This document shows, piece after piece, positions 1 to 12,012 of a DNA stretch of 64,000 bases. The translations under genes and the position numbers were made by a program. Positions within the stretch are counted from its first letter, which is position 1; the number at the start of each line of letters is the position of its first letter. The notes under the pieces are model-generated. The model saw nothing but the letters and a program-made list of their open reading frames with translations, was not told the origin of the DNA and made no database searches. Source of the stretch: Neodontobutis hainanensis (lineage: Eukaryota; Chordata; Actinopteri; Gobiiformes; Odontobutidae); contig JALDNG010000954.1 of assembly GCA_024349245.1 (NCBI GenBank), forward strand, positions 62,001 to 126,000, written 5' to 3'.

Positions 1-2753
1 CTTGAAAAAACCTTGGCATTCAATCAGGAAAAGTAAGGACTACAAAGGTATTCATTCCCCGTTGAAAAACATCTAAGATGATAATATTGTAAAAGTTTGA
101 AACAAACCCCTCTATTGATATTCCTACCATATTTTTAACAATTCTTAGGTGTTAAAAGTACACTCGTCTGCTATTTTTGATCTTTGTGCCTTATTTCTAT
201 GATAAACTAAATACGAGGCAGAATCTGGGTCACATAAGCTACAGATCATTGAAGTGACTATCAGATTGAATTCCAAAGTAATAATTCAAATTTTTATGTT
301 TATTTAAGTGGCGCTGGAAAGTAGAAGTCAATAGGTTTGACCTGTGTTTTTAGTTCGTAAAGTTCTTGTGGTTAAAATAGTTTAATTTATTTATAAATTT
401 ATGATTTTGCCCATTAAAAAGTTACAATTTGGCAATTCTGGCATATCTTTTGCTTGTAAAGAATCTCATAAAATAGCTCCTATCTGAAGAGACACACTCA
501 TCGTCTCATGGAAATGAGAGATGTCAACCCTTTTTAAAAGGACAGGATTAATTGAAGAACATTTTCCCTTTTTTTTATATTCTTCGAAAATTATTCAGAG
601 ATTTTATCAAAAGGGAAAGAAATTCCTCACATTAAGAAATAACGACTTTTATCAATTCGATCAGATTTATTATAATACATTTGTCGGTGATAAGACGACA
701 TGATTGAGTCATTTAAGACTCTGGTATATAAGATATAAATGATGATCAATTGACTGGCTCATTTGGCATTTATAAAACTAGGCAGAATCCAAAAATAGGA
801 AAATCTAGCGAAAAAGCGTTTTTAAAAACATTTTATTTCATCAACACAAAAATTAAAATTAGGTTCGTGTATTTTTGGAGTTGTTCGGAATCTCTTAACA
901 TTTTGTTTTTAACTTTTCACTAAAATTTAATGACACTTTATAAGTTTTTATTATGAGACCCTTTCGTTTAAAATATGTGAATGACTATAAGTATCCTATG
1001 AAATACACTTTTGGCAGGTTATTTTTTTCCTTGCCAATTGTAAATTAGTGTTCGATAATCCAATCCATATTCATTTTAACGATCGGTAGTCACCAAAAAT
1101 ATTGTTAAAAGTAAAATAAAGTGGACTTAAAGAAACTATCATGATCTATGATTTTGAACAAATTTATAAATTTATTTTTAGTTACTTTTTTATTTCACTA
1201 TACTGTAAAACATAGAATTCAATGATCTAGAAATTGAAACGTGGATAATAACCAATATTTAAGTGGATAACTTCGTTAAGTTGTTCAGAAATCTACAGTC
1301 AATGAATTTACAAAGAATCACACATCAACTCATTCCCATTTACTGATCATTAAGAGGTAGTGGTAATATGGAAAACAGCCCACTATATCCCATCTAGTCT
1401 CAGAAGCATAGTATACCCCTAAAATTTGACAATATTTAAAATTTCGACTTTTGATGTTAAGAATATTGGCATAGTTATTGCCTAATGTGACGACATGCTT
1501 CAGAATACCAGTTCGTGGTTTCCAAACAATCTCACTTATCTCAAAATTTTTGGCAGAGATCCTAAATTACAATTAATATTCTGTTTACAGATGGCTTTAA
1601 AATGAAGATTTTTATTTCGATGAATACGCCTTAAAAACTGTCTAATCAGTAATTATGCTTAATAAGCGCGCGCGAACACAAATTATTCATCAAAATACTG
1701 AGTATGAGTTTCTAGGTTTTATTTCAAGAAGTTCAAGCCTTTTAGAATTTAGCTTATTTGTAAAGAGAATACGACTGTATATGTATAAAGTTTCTTAGAG
1801 TGTTATGCGTAACCACATGAGAGAAATTAAAAAAATATAGAAAAAGGAGAGAATAAGGTTATCACGTATTAAAATCATTTTTGCAAAAATGGGAATGTTA
1901 AATATAAACATCTCTCCTTGTTACGTGTGACATTTACAACAAATTAGTTTATGTTTTTATCTTGTTGTGAAAGATCGATAACTTGTCATAATTAAATTCA
2001 GCAACTGTGAAACATTTATCATTCTGAGAGAATAATTTTCAGTCGAAAAGTAATTATGAATAAATCTTATTGATGCGGCCAACTAACCGTTTGATACTCA
2101 AAGTTACATTTATAAGTGTTATAGAGAAAGAAACATTTAAATATTTATCCTCAAACAGCAAAAGAATATACACATCAGCAATTTTAAATTTGAGCTAAAA
2201 GTTAGGCCATCAAGAAAAATAAACTGATGACGAATCAAGAACGCAAATCCCACAATACGACGTGCTCATTTAGGAAAATAACTTAAGCCACATTTGGTGG
2301 TGACAAGAGATAATATTTAGCATTCTGACAATACGTTCACTCATTAAGAAAATAATCTGAGATAAAATGACCTAAATTATTGTCTTTTTAATAACTTTAC
2401 TGAATTTTATTTTAACATATTTTTGATAAAACTGGGAAAAGTAAGAGGAATATTTAATTTTCTGGATGAAGCAATCCTCTGAAATAAATATATTTTGATG
2501 AGACAATGAAAATTAGTGAAACGAGGAGATCTCATGTGGCTAATTTAAATCCATCATAATAAATGATTTTTAAGTTTGTTATTTAATAACCTTGAAGGAG
2601 AATAAATTACACATATTTTTGAAATTAAGAAATTCATGTCCAGAATATTATCAAGTGAACGTTTAGAGTAATTTTTTAGTTAATCCTAATTGATCCACGT
2701 GTACAACTATATCCCACTTGGAATTTGTACCTCATCAACGAATATTTTCTTAA
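1..2753. other. gene-poor stretch, nothing assigned
   Basis: No recognisable gene, RNA or repeat was found here. One 60-codon open frame at 521-703 (+) has no recognisable motif, splice context or cysteine pattern and is of a size expected by chance at this composition. The DNA is moderately AT-rich, clearly less so than the region beyond 17.7 kb. Confidence 0.4.
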
Positions 2754-4305
2754 ATGCATCCACACATCATGGTATTTCTCATTTCAGGCGTTATGAATCC
2801 CCATGTAGGGCATCAGAGTCAAGACAACGCCACTCCAATAGAATTACAAACCTTAATTAATTCAAACCCAGAGGTTTTTAAACAACCTTCAATTCACAAT
2901 CAGCAAACCGAGAGTCTTCAAATACATTTAACCGAATACAGACATATTCCTCTGCATAAAGACATAAAACCATGGAAGTTAATGGTAGGAAGAATGCAAA
3001 CACCACAACGTGACCTAAATCATGCATCGACTGTTGGTAGTGGATACGCGAAGGAACGATCTGGATACTTTTCTGAGCAAAGTGAAATGCCACCAATTCA
3101 CCAAAGACCTCAATTAACTCATGAAGGCAAGTGTTTGCTAGTTGATCAATAGATACTGCTCAATCGGGTATAAGTAGAGCTGAATCACCTTATGAACCAC
3201 TAAGCCAAATCTTTCAAACTCCTTTCCAAGCAAAACCTATGGAATCCGTCTCGGCTGATGGACACGGAAGAGCCGGTGTCTTCCAGACCCCTAAATTAGC
3301 TTTTGCTCCTCGAAGAATACACACTCCCACGCAAAATCAAGCTGAACGTGATAATTTCTCTTTTCACAGTGGTAACGTGAAACCCATGAAATAGGTGGCT
3401 CCTTTCATCCTTTTGAGTTTAATGGGAACCTGGGTCAACCTAGGTACATTTATGCACCAAATAGGGCGACTCAGGACGTATCGATAAATCAGGTAAAGTG
3501 CTTCCTTTAACTAAAACTCCCAGGTAGAATTCTAAATTTTCATAAAGTACTCAACCGACTCACACGGGAGGAGGTATGGAGGGTTCATTCTTGAGCCAAT
3601 ACCAAAATAAAGGCGAGGTGAAATTCAATTTGAAATCATAGATAAGTTTTCAATATTCTCCCACTTCCGAAGTGAGAAAACGCGATTTTCTTTACTCTTC
3701 TGCATATCCACCTGGAGGTCAACAAAGCGATGGTTTGGGCCATTCTTCTGGACCTGCTACGAAACGTTCGTTCATGTATCAATCTCAACCTATCCTGCCA
3801 ACGATGCCCAGAGGAGAAATCTACAAAATGAATGACGCATCGACTCTTCGAGGCCAGATGAACAAATGAATAAACGGATGAAACTTCAAGAAGGTTCTGA
3901 TATAAATAAAGGCAGTAACATATCTCTTTTGAAAGATTTAGTCGATTCCTTAACTGAATCATCAACTATGTCGTCTTCAGAAGTTTTTGAAACTGGAAAA
4001 AAGGCTAGACATCCTTGTCATTGAGCAAACTTAGTTATGAGCAACCCCTTAGAGCAAAGATACAAGAAGAAATTTCGGCCTTCAGAGATAGTTCAAAAGA
4101 GGAACATGAGAAACGCTACCTTGATCGAATATTAAACGGTCTCGAACCCTGGATACAGGATAAAAAACTTGATATTTCTCTCGTATCTACCATTCAAAAA
4201 GAAAAAGTTGACGAAATTATCAACAACTACAGAGACGTTAAAATGAAAATGGATGATTGTGTGAAAAAATATTTCGAAAATAAAAACTCAAAGAGCCAAT
4301 TTTGA
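2754..4305 (+). pseudogene. frame-disrupted gene for a Gln/Pro/Ser-rich, probably disordered protein with a charged helical C-terminus
   Basis: Seven consecutive open segments on the plus strand read as one protein if the frame is allowed to slip about six times: 2754-3150, about 3148-3400, 3392-3510, 3546-3641, 3648-3869, 3850-4022 and 4015-4305. The first five are rich in Q, P, S, N and H (for example TPFQAKPMESVS and SSAYPPGGQQSD). The last two are charged and helix-prone (QPLRAKIQEEISAFRDSS, then EKVDEIINNYRDVKMKMDD) and end at a TGA. No introns are obvious, so this could be a retrocopy or a large exon. The composition contrasts with flanking DNA. I do not recognise the family. The breaks may be true decay or indel errors, because short homopolymers lie at some junctions. 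The N-terminal limit is uncertain, since the ATG at 2754 is only the first in frame. Confidence 0.5.
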
Positions 4306-6667
4306 CCCATCAAAGTTTATATAGTGAATGTGTCACTCCGATTTTTATTGGCATCATCACTAAAAGTGCTGTCGTATATTTTAATTTTTAATTCAGATTT
4401 GTAACCAAATTTGTAGTATTGAGCGGAATACTTGCCTAGCGTGTTTAAATGTTTTTGAAAATGCAAGTCTTGTAGGATACGAATACACAGAGTCTTCCTA
4501 TCGAACAGTATACCTCACTTATAATTTAGAAAAATTTAATAAATGGTTATCCAAACGAAAAAATGAAAAATGTCCATAAAATCTAAAATAATCATTGAAA
4601 TAAGAAAAGATGTTTTGAAATTTTATTGATTCAAAATTAAAACGTTAAATTTATTTATTTTCGAAATTTATTTATATTGGTATTTTTTGGTTTTTACCCT
4701 TTTTTGGCAGCGTTACATGTTAAAACCTGTCAACTTACTGTTTACAAATAAAAAAATTACTCCATGATAACAAGTGATTTTGATAGCCGCTGAATAAAAT
4801 GGGAGTTGGGTTTATAAAGGGTAAAATTAACACATGAGATAGTCGTTCGTAGTCTTTTCATACACGTTACAACGATTCTAAATTCATACCATTTTGAAGT
4901 TAAACCATTTTAATCATAAGCTAGATTGGCCAAGTCTGTTTAGGTGTTATTAGTCCTCCATGTGCTTTATAGACTGAGGCGTTGTACCATATTCTACCTT
5001 TGTTAAACTTAAGTTCAGTAGATTTTAATTTATAGAGCTATATAAAACAGGAGGAGTGCTAGTTGATCGAGTGAGGCCTCCCTGGTCAGCTACAATGGAA
5101 AGTTGTCTCGGCTAGGCCATGGATCCTTCTTTTTTAAATTAGAGGCCAAAATTTATGTCTAAATGTCAAGATTAGATCGTCCGCAACCAATGCCGCAGAG
5201 GTAAGGTTCCTCTAGTGGGTGGGAGAGGTTGTGAGGATTTTGTTATTCAAAGTCTCGTACATCCCGACTACTGGTGTATACACAACGAAAGGGTGCCCAA
5301 GGAGCTTAGATGATGAATAGAGCACCTGAAACTGATTAATTCTACGTAAAAGTTCTCCCAAAGAAGCCCTGACACGCTTTCCTCATCCTTGGTAAGAGAA
5401 AAAGAGTAAACAAAACACTGCTCTTTTTTGAGAAAATTTGAGATTTTTATATGTTTTGAAATTTTATAAATTACAACTGATAAGGTGAATTTAGATCATT
5501 TTTTACCCCTAAAATTGATAAAAAAACATTTCACTTCTACCTTTGTCTTATATTTAGTTTTATCAGATTATATTAAATTTTGACATAGATACGACCTATA
5601 ATAGTTGTTTATTTCTTTTCGACAGATACTATTCTTTAAAATTCATGATAAAAGACCTTAATCTAGAGTGTCTTTTAAAAGATTTTAAAATTGTCAAAGT
5701 AACGTACAAGTTTGTTGATTTAAAGGTAAAAGTGATTAAGCATGAGATCGCACGCGTTTACCCTTTATAGTTCAACGGTCAAAACATTTTCGTTTGATGT
5801 TAAAGAAACTTTAAGAAAATGGTGAAAAGAGATTCATAGGAAATAATTTCACCAAATAAATTTTCGTGAAATTTAAATTATTTCAATCTTTAATGTTTTC
5901 AAATGTTTTCTTTAATTTAACAAAAGTATATATTCTATTTATCAAAACCAAAAAATTGTTTGATGATTCTTTTGAGAAAATTTAGAAAATTTTGCAAACT
6001 TATTATCAGTGATATCTTCAATTTTTTAATATTTTCAACAATTCAATAAAAACGAGAATTTCTACGATTTTAGACGTTTGCGAATTACGAAAATTAATTT
6101 TTTTAATTTTAAGAAAACAAGAAAATATTTATTATATTTTAAATTTTTTGAATAATCCAATGTTATCGTAAAAGTGTTAACTCAGACGAATGAATACTTA
6201 TTCACATACTGCTCTTCGAATAAATTGACTAGAAGAGCTTAGTTCTATTCGTATGAAGGGCATGATGTTTTGGGAAACCTGGAGGTTTTCAACCGGTGTG
6301 AGCATCTTTCAAAGTGAGCTAGTGTTATATAGGATCTCCAGAGTGGATCTTTTTTAATTCGATGTGCTTTAAGAAGGCGCATATATCAAGATGACTCTGT
6401 TTTCGAGGAACGTGATATTCACACTCATTTAAAATCGCTTTCAATCCTTTTGGGCTGTCGTACCCTCACCGCGTGTACTATTTGGAAAGCAGTCATGTAT
6501 CTTATCGGTAAGGCATTTCGATTGAGTAAAGCACTTTTTTGAAAAGTTTATTTCAACAACAACAAGAAGTGAATGTGGATATTAATTACTTGGATAAATT
6601 TAAAGATTAGTAGTCAAACAGTGATTTTAACTGATAAAGCTGAACGATATTTATAAAGGGAAAAATC
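4306..6667. other. intergenic DNA with two GC-richer islands
   Basis: Mostly AT-rich, without a supported gene. Two islands of more ordinary composition stand out at about 4920-5400 and 6230-6520. Within the first, the minus strand at about 5000-4922 reads as a short coding-like stretch (KAHGGLITPKQTWPI, then stop). The rest of that island has no frame I can follow. I tested the islands by eye for tRNA-like A and B boxes and found none convincing, so they may be exon remnants or old repeats. Confidence 0.3.
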
Positions 6668-7007
6668 ATGAAACAAAAAAGTTTTTGCGATGAAATAATT
6701 AAAAAAAGCAACTCTGAACAAACAGCTTCAACATTAGCATGTGAGGTGAAAATTGTCAATTTTAAAACAAACAGGATGGTGTCTTTAAATAGATCAGAAA
6801 TTAAAAGAATTAGAAAGTTCGAGTGATATTCATTTTCTTATGAATGATTTTTTGACAAACTAACCGAGCAGAAAAGTAGATATTGCGCAGAACGTTTCTT
6901 TATATAATTTAACATGGTACGCAAACTCAATCAATGTAGATGTAATAAGGAAGCGCATTTTTAATGATTTGAAGATACCTTCGGCTTCGAATAAAAATAT
7001 TTTTTGA
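6668..7007 (+). pseudogene. small frame-disrupted protein-coding segment, unknown family
   Basis: An ATG at 6668 opens a 53-codon frame ending at 6826 (MKQKSFCDEIIKKSNSEQTA at its start). Near 6800 a second frame takes over with more natural composition (KELESSSDIHFLMNDFL). It has one in-frame TAA, then continues as RKVDIAQNVSLYNLTWYANS and ends in SASNKNIF before TGA at 7005-7007. Together these suggest one protein of about 110 residues broken by a frame slip and a stop. The aromatic and charged mix is unlike random AT-rich translation. I recognise no domain. It could be an exon of a larger gene, a decayed gene, or an intact gene with sequence errors. Confidence 0.4.
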
Positions 7008-7621
7008 CTTAAAAAGGATATTTTTTTGAATTTCTCAAGCAGCCAATAGTAATAAAACTATTTAGAATGATAAGGTAAATCCATCCTTTATTCAAGTATC
7101 TGGATATTATTTGTCATCATAACAAAATATCTAGAATTTCCGCAAAGAAAGCGGTTGCTCCTTCCTTACTTACATAAAAAGGAAATTCATTCTTTATTTA
7201 AAAATAAACCACAAATTTCACTTATAATTTGAAGAAATATAACATCGTATTCCTGTATACGGTCTGATAAGTTACTTATTTAGCTAAGAAGCAGCTTGAA
7301 ATTTAACTTGTTTTGCGCTTGTGCGTTATTTTCTTGAGATACCCCATTTTTGATGGCGGAAGAAAAATCCAACAATTGTTTAATTAATCCAGTTATTTAT
7401 ATATGTATTTGCCATAAGAAAATATCCCAGAAGTCCAGTTACATCCAGATTTGAAAGAACAATTTCAACGTTAAAATAACTATTTTTATGTTTTTGTTAT
7501 TTTGGCAGTTTATAATCTTACATTCTAAAATATCAACTCAATAATTCATTATTTTCTTTCAACCCACTTCATAAAAAATCACGGTTTTAAGAATTTAACG
7601 CTCTCACTGAAAAGTGCTTAA
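7008..7621. other. no supported gene
   Basis: AT-rich spacer with no frame, repeat or RNA that I can support. Confidence 0.4.
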
Positions 7622-7735
7622 ACGGAAATTTATAAAACAACAGGATATGGAAATGCTCAATTTGCAGATCTCTCTTTTGAATTTTTTCATAATTGGATTG
7701 TTTTCGAAGATTGGTTTTCAAAGTTTGTGAAATAA
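7622..7735 (+). pseudogene. coding-like fragment
   Basis: A 38-codon stop-bounded frame reads TEIYKTTGYGNAQFADLSFE and then an aromatic-rich stretch with HNWIVFEDWFSKFVK. The residue mix (W, D, E, G, F) is unlike chance translation of AT-rich DNA. The same frame remains open past one stop on either side, so this is probably part of a longer broken coding region. There is no start codon and no recognised family. Confidence 0.3.
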
Positions 7736-8839
7736 AAGCTCGATAAAAAAGATATGGTTTATTATGGTTGAATCAGAGCTTTGTCCCAAATTAAGTGTTG
7801 AGAAACAACGCTAAAAATAGATAGTTTTCAAGGCAAAAGCACTTCTTTCAAGAATGAGATAGGCATGAATCCGTACGATTTGAGAAACACTTTGTAATTT
7901 AAATTGAGATAGTTTGTCCTTGAGTAAAAATACACGTCTCAACTTAATCTCGAAAGTAAGAGTTATAGATCTCATTCTGAACCATCCTTAAAAATTACAA
8001 TCTAACGTATGTAGAATCACTAATGTTGTAATTAAGTAAAAACACGCTGATAAACATTTTTGATGAAAAAAGGTATTTTGGTTGACATTACATATGTAAG
8101 GTAGAAAGAACAACCGTGTTGATAGTGATTAACAGCATTATGAATAAATGGGAAGATATACAAAGAAACAGATTTGTTTAAATTAGTGACATTTTATTCA
8201 CATAAACACTCGAATAAATTCCCCGATATACAATTTGTTAAAAGAAAGTTTTTTTCGTTTGAGTTCCCATTATGCACGTGAATTAAGGGACTAAAATTAA
8301 TCTGCTTATCAACAGATAAAAAAGGTTCGCATGTGCGCACAATGACAAAAGTTAAACAAACATAATTTTAAAAGTTATTTTCAAAAATTAACACGCCGTT
8401 CAAATCTATCCATCAGCTATAAAAATTTAAGTTGTAAAGATGAGACAAATTATCGATCTCGTAAGTTTTGAGAGAGCTAACTGATGGTAGAAACCAAATT
8501 ATTTCATATGCAAAACAATAAACGACAAAACTCCAAACATCAACCAAACGAATTAAAATTTTTATATACTGAGTCATGCTAAAGTGCCATCAATTAACTA
8601 ATTCTGGAAAAATTACATTTGAAAGAACAAAATAGGATTGAATTCAAGCAAAAAATTGACAATCATAATTTTAATTATCTAATGACATAGTTGGAATCGT
8701 CAAAAGCGCAATTGCTACAAAGAAATGGATTGGTTAAGATAATTCCTTTTCGTGGTATTTTTTTTCAAATCCAATCCTATCCTTCATTGAGGATGATGAA
8801 TTTAGTTTTAAATTTTCTCCAATATCATTTTCAAGAAGT
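7736..8839. other. spacer; one weak open frame at 8691-8888 (+)
   Basis: No supported gene. A 65-codon frame at 8691-8888 begins at a TTG rather than an ATG and has no recognised domain. It overlaps the end of the broken minus-strand gene at 8840-10862. Confidence 0.3.
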
Positions 8840-10862
8840 TTATTCACTTTTATATTTCCTAAAGAGAGGAGGTGCTTTGGTGAGATGATATTCATACGTC
8901 AAAGTTGTTGTCATTCCAATAATCATGAAACAAAGATCGAACGTGGTTTTTACTTGATCCGAAATTCCTATGAGCTCCTGCGCAATCTGAACACAAAGTG
9001 ACACCCTTATGATAGTTAACCCATTCTGGATCAAAACGTCACAAATAGCCGAACCTTTACTTTGACAGTCGGCACAAATATTGTTTCCATCCAATGAATA
9101 CACAACCGCTGCTGCATTCACGTACATTTCCGAAGAATCTTAAATAATTTTCAAACGTTGACTAGAATAACTCAGATGAAAATCTCTAATTTTCTGAAAT
9201 AAAGTCCCTAATTACATATTTGACTTTTTTTAAATTTTCCTCTATGGCGCTCTGAATTATATCAGGAGAAGTACTTGAATTTGGGTGATCCATGCATTTC
9301 GGTTTGAAGAACTGAATGCTTCCACAAAAATGTGTTGATTGTGAGAAACTATCTGCATAAGGAAGGAAATACTTCAAAAGTACTGCTATTCTCCTCTGTT
9401 TCAGGAAAAATTAGCAGACAGTGAGACAGGTAAACAAATGGGATTGGTACGGTGTCGTCCAATCCCAACAGTGACAAGTATCCATCATTACTGTCCAATA
9501 CCACATACTTATAAGTTAAAAAATAGTTTACAAGAACTAAATTTTTACCTAAGTTCTTCGTTAGAGGACCAGTCAAAGAGAACAATAAATACCCAGATCG
9601 TTGGTAATCATCTCTTCTAAATTATATAAATAGCAGGAGAAACATGAACAAACTAGTAGAGGTTTTTCTGAAATTAATAAAATGCTTTACCACCATATCT
9701 GAAACCGTCAAAAACTCGGTGCTGAGCCGACAATATACGAACTTAAATCAAGTTGGAGAACGGCATTTTCATCTATCTCAATTGTTTTTCTTCGTGTTAT
9801 AATTGGCGACTGGGGCAAAGATTTAATCATATTAACAAATGAACTATTTGCGACTTTTGTAAAAATTTGAGAAAATGGTATGTGCCCTTGACTTTTCGTT
9901 TCTTGGAATTTCAACTTGTGATTTTGGCTTATTTCAGCATTTTCGCCAGCTAAAATTAAGGCGTCAACTACATTCTGCAAGAGTAAAATTCTGTGACGGT
10001 TCAACGGAAAGTTTTAATCCGCTGTTTATTTTATCATATTCTATAAGATCGGATTTTTCCTCATCCTCAAAATTACAGTTAAATAACTTGATTATTTTTA
10101 AATATAAAGTCAAAGTGGCGGGAATCTCAAGCATGGCGTTTTCCGACAACTATAGAGCGATATGTTTACGTCATTGAATCCGAGGAAGCGAACTGATCAC
10201 TTTCATGTAACTGTGTATTGACCTGTATATATTTTCCTATTTTTATGTTTATAATACATCAAGACTTCTTATGTTCGTTCTAAGCGCAAGTGTGAGATCC
10301 AGGAGAGATTTTTGGTATTTCGGAAACAAAATATCATAATTCTTCAGATATTTTATGATAAAAAAATTTTCAGGTTCTGCCCACCTGAGGACCATGGCCT
10401 GGAAAATCTCTATGGGCAGACTCGAATTGGGTTTTAATTCCAAAAGTTTGTGTATTTAGAAATTTCCTCCAATAAGATATCGATGCAATTTTTCTCGACT
10501 TGGTAAACAACTGAGTTGCTTTCGGATTCGGAGTTGGAATAAATTTTAAACTATACTCACAAAGGAAAAACTTTTAAAATAAGATCAGAAATTAAGGGTT
10601 GGTGGATTGGGTTAATTCCATCGATTTCCTCAAACTCGGATGAATGCCGTCTAATATCAGACCTTAGCGCTTTACAGGAATCAATAAAATTCCTGAATGT
10701 TTTAACTAAGCCTTTCAGCTTCTCAATGCACTCTCATTTATTATTAATTACTTTTTATATTCCAAGAAATGGTATGACAGGTAACTATAGAACACTGGAC
10801 TTAGCTTCGGAACTTCCTTCAACAAGGGTAGTTGAAGAAGTGTGCTCATAAACAATAGCACT
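8840..10862 (-). pseudogene. frame-disrupted minus-strand gene encoding a protein of several hundred residues, unknown family
   Basis: Reading down the minus strand, open segments with natural protein composition follow each other from about 10862 to 8840. First comes a Met-led segment at about 10862-10750 (MSTLLQLPLLKEVPKLSP), then 10740-10560 (KTFRNFIDSCKALRSDI), then 10550-10445 (VEKNCIDILLEEISKYTN). Next are 10443-10249 (FQAMVLRWAEPENFFIIKYL), 10149-9964, 10004-9708 (NVVDALILAGENAEISQN), 9585-9349 (DSNDGYLSLLGLDD), 9377-9186 and 9127-8840. Frames change between neighbours and neighbouring segments overlap, the pattern of a single gene with many one-base indels or very short introns. I could not name the family; the W-x-E-P-x-N-F-F-I string is only weakly reminiscent of a Tudor-type strand. 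Real decay and sequencing indels cannot be told apart here. Confidence 0.45.
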
Positions 10863-11811
10863 AAAATGTTATCGGTCCAACGAAGAACCGCGAAAAATTA
10901 AATCGCCTCAAAAATGATCCACAACTTTGTGTCTTACATCATAATTCGAATTACTTATAACACTTTTTCCACTAAGTTACTTTAGTCCTTGTGATACTTT
11001 CTGAAAAAATTAATTTTTATTATGAGTACAGCAAAATATTTGGTTAGTTTCTCATTAGATATTCAGTTATCAAGTTAAGCCGCACAGAACGAATTTTCAT
11101 CTTTAAAATATTTTTGTGTGAATTGACAGAATAAATTTAACGCTCCTTTCATAAATAACTTTCAGCATTTGACTATCTAAAAGAAGTTAGATTTTGTGAC
11201 ATCTTAATACGCATAATCGTTTTCCACAGATTATAATTTCATATTTAAAATGAGTAAATTGGAAAACCTCTTCTATGTTAATTTTATGAGATTTAAAATT
11301 ATCATAATTTAAAAATGGTTATTTTTGGTTTTATGTTTACGTTCGAAATGAAGGTTGTTATTGTTAATTTTTTTGAATAGCGAGCTTCAAAATCTTGTAG
11401 AGAAACCATTTTAAAACTGTAAATCGTATTATTTAATCATGTATAAGAACCTTTGTATTTGAATCTTCGTGATAATTTGTACGCGATTAACATCAGTCTC
11501 ATCGAATTTAATTTCAAGATATTTTGAAAACACATGATACGTTTAAATTGATTTTTGATCAATGATAGGTTTATTTGGTAATTTATATGGGTGGTTTTAT
11601 GAATTTTATTATTATTTTAATATGAGCATCTTATTTTGTTGAGCTAGATTTCCACGAAAGATTGCCGTGCGGCGTTTCATTGACGCCTGATACCACTAAT
11701 TCGAAATATTTAATTATCCCAATTATTAATTCGCTTTTAATGTGGTAAATTTATACAACACTCAGTTACAAGAAAGAAATACTTTGTTAATATTTATAAA
11801 TATTTTTGAGT
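10863..11811. other. AT-rich spacer left of the retrotransposon
   Basis: No gene, RNA or repeat could be supported. The last bases before the LTR (tgagt at 11807-11811) do not match the bases following the right LTR (aagat), so no target-site duplication is visible. Confidence 0.4.
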
Positions 11812-11872
11812 TGTATAAAGGAGATTAACACACCAACGATTAGTCACGATTATTAAAGTGTATATCGCCACA
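11812..11872 (-). repeat. 3' LTR (left end), about 61 bp
   Basis: On the plus strand it begins TGTATAAAGG and ends TCGCCACA, so it has TG...CA ends on both strands. Apart from a 3-bp length difference near one end it differs from the right copy at about two positions. On the minus strand its first base directly follows the polypurine tract, which fixes this boundary. Confidence 0.85.
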
Positions 11873-11874
11873 TA

Positions 11875-11885
11875 CCTCCCCCTCT
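11875..11885 (-). promoter_or_regulatory. polypurine tract for plus-strand DNA synthesis
   Basis: The minus strand reads AGAGGGGGAGG immediately upstream of the 3' LTR start TGTGGCG. It is the only such purine run nearby and lies exactly where a gypsy polypurine tract is expected. Confidence 0.8.
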
Positions 11886-12012
11886 TATTTAACTTTCGTT
11901 ATAGAACCCTGGAGGTTTTCTTGGTCGAGAAGGTCTTTGCTCATTCTTAGAATTTTCTTCTGGATTTGAATTTGGATTAGCGCATCGGTACAATAGGTCG
12001 TGATTGACTCGT

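Noticed and set aside
6668..7735. Hypothesis of a ciliate-type genetic code (TAA as sense)
   Set aside because: Several coding-like segments continue past TAA, but the microexon gene and the terminal exons end cleanly, introns of hundreds of bases and a gypsy element are present, and frame slips explain the same segments.
9349..9585. Resemblance of DSNDGYLSLL to the C-terminal domain of translation factor eIF5A
   Set aside because: Only a few residues agree, the residues after it diverge, and the hypusine-loop domain is absent upstream.
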